A DNA stretch of 64,000 nt from Pristionchus mayeri. Its lineage: Eukaryota > Nematoda > Chromadorea > Rhabditida > Neodiplogasteridae. Position numbers and translations under genes: made by a program. Shown here piece after piece: positions 63,101-64,000 of this stretch. Within the stretch, counting starts at the first letter, position 1; each line of letters starts with the position of its first letter. The notes beneath the pieces are model-generated. The model had not been told where the DNA came from, did not search any database, and saw nothing but the letters and a program-made list of their open reading frames with translations. The stretch covers positions 620,001 through 684,000 of the forward strand of contig BTRK01000007.1 in the NCBI GenBank assembly GCA_036245805.1, given 5' to 3'.

Positions 63101-64000
63101 CGGGGATATGGGTAAACTTCGGGGATATGGGTAAACTTCGGGGGTGGAGTAAACTTCGGGGATATGGGTAAACTTCGGGGATAGAGTAAACTTCGGGGAT
63201 ATGGGTAAACTTCGGGGATAGAGTAAACTTCGGGGATATGGGTAAACTTCGGGGATATGGGTAAACTTCGGGGATACAGTAAACTTCGGGGATATCGGTA
63301 AACTTCGGGGATAGAATAAACTTCGGGGATATGGGTAAACTTCGGGGATAGAGTAAACTTCGGGGATATGGGTAAACTTCGGGGATATGGGTAAACTACG
63401 GGGGTGGAGTAAACTTCGGGGATATGGGTAAACTTCGGGGATATGGGTAAACTTCGGGGATATGGGTAAACTTCGGGGATAGAGTAAACTTCGGGGATAT
63501 GGGTAAACTTCGGGGATAGAGTAAACTTCGGGAATATGGGTAAACTTCGGGGGTGGAGTAAACTTGGGGGGTAGAGTAAACTTCGGGGATAGAGTAAACT
63601 TCGGTGATACGGGTAAACTTCGGGGATAGAGTAAACTTCGGGAATATGGGTAAACTTCGGGGGTGGAGTAAACTTCGGGGATAGAGTAAACTTCGGGGAT
63701 ATGGGTAAACTTCGGGGATATGGGTAAACTTCGGGGATAGAGTAAACTTCGGGGATATGGGTAAACTTCGGGGATAGAGTAAACTTCGGGAATATGGGTA
63801 AACTTCGGGGGTGGAGTAAACTTGGGGGGTAGAGTAAACTTCGGGGATAGAGTAAACTTCGGTGATACGGGTAAACTTCGGGGATAGAGTAAACTTCGGG
63901 GATATGGGTAAACTTCGGGGATAGAGTAAACTTCGGGGATAGAGTAAACTTCGGGGATACGGGTTAACTTCGGGGATAGAGTAAACTTCGGGGATATGGG
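57110..64000. repeat. Array block G (return of block-B-like cassettes)
   Basis: The ctacggggg cassette returns at 57662, 58855, 61074, 62445 and 63396. The gatttggg/acatcgg/cttctggg group returns near 57.9-58.0, 61.3-61.4 and 62.7-62.8 kb. A rare ttcggagatag variant, otherwise seen only at 16885, is present at 58280 and 63081. A tagagaaaac variant after cttgggggg occurs near 59130, 60181, 60641 and 61551. The 1372-bp tandem duplication at 60074-62816 lies in this block. The array continues past the window end. Confidence 0.7.
60074..62816. repeat. Tandem duplication, 1372 bp
   Basis: Copy one runs 60074-61445 and copy two 61446 to about 62816. The ttaac sites are at 60074/61446. Past a one-base loss in copy two near 62014 (gagaaattt for gagaaaactt) the offset is 1371: ctacggggg at 61074/62445 and cttctggg at 61414/62785. 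The copies abut directly, so this is a recent-looking tandem event. Confidence 0.88.

Larger units (their letters stand above)
1..64000. repeat. Satellite array of alternating 18/19-bp monomers filling the window
   Basis: The window consists of head-to-tail copies of two related monomers in one orientation. The 18-mer is taaacttcggggatagag and the 19-mer is taaacttcggggatatggg. They share the first 14 bases and differ in the tail (atagag against atatggg). Strict alternation gives a 37-bp dimer, but runs such as 18-18-19 or 19-19-18 are common and build longer patterns. Recurrent variants include a 22-bp form with tail atagagagag, gaatatggg, gatacggg followed by ttaac, cttggggggtagag, ggtgatacggg, gatttggg and gggcaaac. 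I saw no inversion, no unique insertion and no stretch over 100 bases that leaves this pattern. The array runs off both ends. The length and layering are typical of eukaryotic satellite DNA. The host and the repeat family name are unknown to me. Confidence 0.98.

Noticed and set aside
1..64000. CRISPR array
   Set aside because: The spacers between any chosen repeat are themselves copies of the same monomers. There are no unique spacers, no leader and no cas genes.
1..64000. Telomere repeat array
   Set aside because: The unit is 18-19 bp with a mixed sequence and matches no canonical telomere motif I know. A subtelomeric location remains possible but unproven.
1..64000. RNA hairpins from the ttcg in cttcgg (UUCG tetraloop-like)
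   Set aside because: Only the single C-G pair closes the loop; the next positions are A opposite G, so no stem can extend.
1..64000. Transposon or retroelement remnants
   Set aside because: No terminal inverted repeats, target-site duplications, poly-A tract or coding remnant was seen; everything is monomer-derived.
1..64000. Simple assembly artefact for the whole window
   Set aside because: Private variants, non-uniform periods and monomer-exact differences look like real evolution. Individual near-identical duplicates could still be assembly errors and are flagged as findings.

Overview
The whole 64-kb window is one uninterrupted satellite DNA array. I found no unique sequence, recognisable gene, RNA gene, transposon or CRISPR array. 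The array is built from two alternating monomers that share a core. One is 18 bp (taaacttcggggatagag) and the other is 19 bp (taaacttcggggatatggg). Together they form a 37-bp dimer, and roughly 3,400-3,500 monomers fill the window. Both ends lie inside the array, so neither flank is visible. A tandem array this long, layered into higher-order repeats, points to heterochromatin (pericentromeric, subtelomeric or interstitial) of a eukaryote in a long-read assembly. The sequence carries nothing that identifies the species.

The + strand is G-rich and C-poor: the consensus dimer has 11 A, 9 T, 13 G and 4 C. Every + strand monomer contains TAA. The - strand consensus has no stop codon in any frame, so it shows very long open frames, the longest 2,917 codons at 2250-11003. 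These are artefacts of composition. The 19-bp monomer is not a multiple of three, so the same DNA is read in all three frames in rotation, giving IPEVY-, YPRSL- and SPKFT-like peptides. The frames close only where the variants gggttaac or ctacggggg happen to fall in frame.

Monomer variants divide the array into blocks. Block A (1 to about 11.58 kb) has CTTTGGGGG and gggcaaac variants and no GTTAAC. Block B (about 11.58-19.6 kb) introduces GTTAAC, acatcgg and cttctggg/cttttggg variants, with 959-, 1023- and 560-bp higher-order repeats. Block C (about 19.6-40.3 kb) is dominated by GTTAAC and ctacggggg cassettes, with duplications of about 2.9-3.0 kb, 756, 1345 and 978 bp. Block D (about 40.3-48.1 kb) is rich in gggaatatggg and GTTAAC, contains a 2734-bp duplication and lacks the ctacggggg cassette. 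Block E (about 48.1-52.3 kb) is three tandem copies of a 1392/1410-bp unit. Block F (about 52.3-57.1 kb) is marked by an agaaacc variant. Block G (about 57.1-64 kb) has a 1372-bp tandem repeat and returns to block-B-like cassettes.

The main interest is how the array evolved. It shows nested segmental duplications of several periods, length changes in whole monomers, a chimeric monomer marking an apparent seven-monomer deletion, and private mutations copied along with duplicated segments. All comparisons were made by eye on marker variants and stretches around them. Boundaries given as approximate are good to about one or two monomers.
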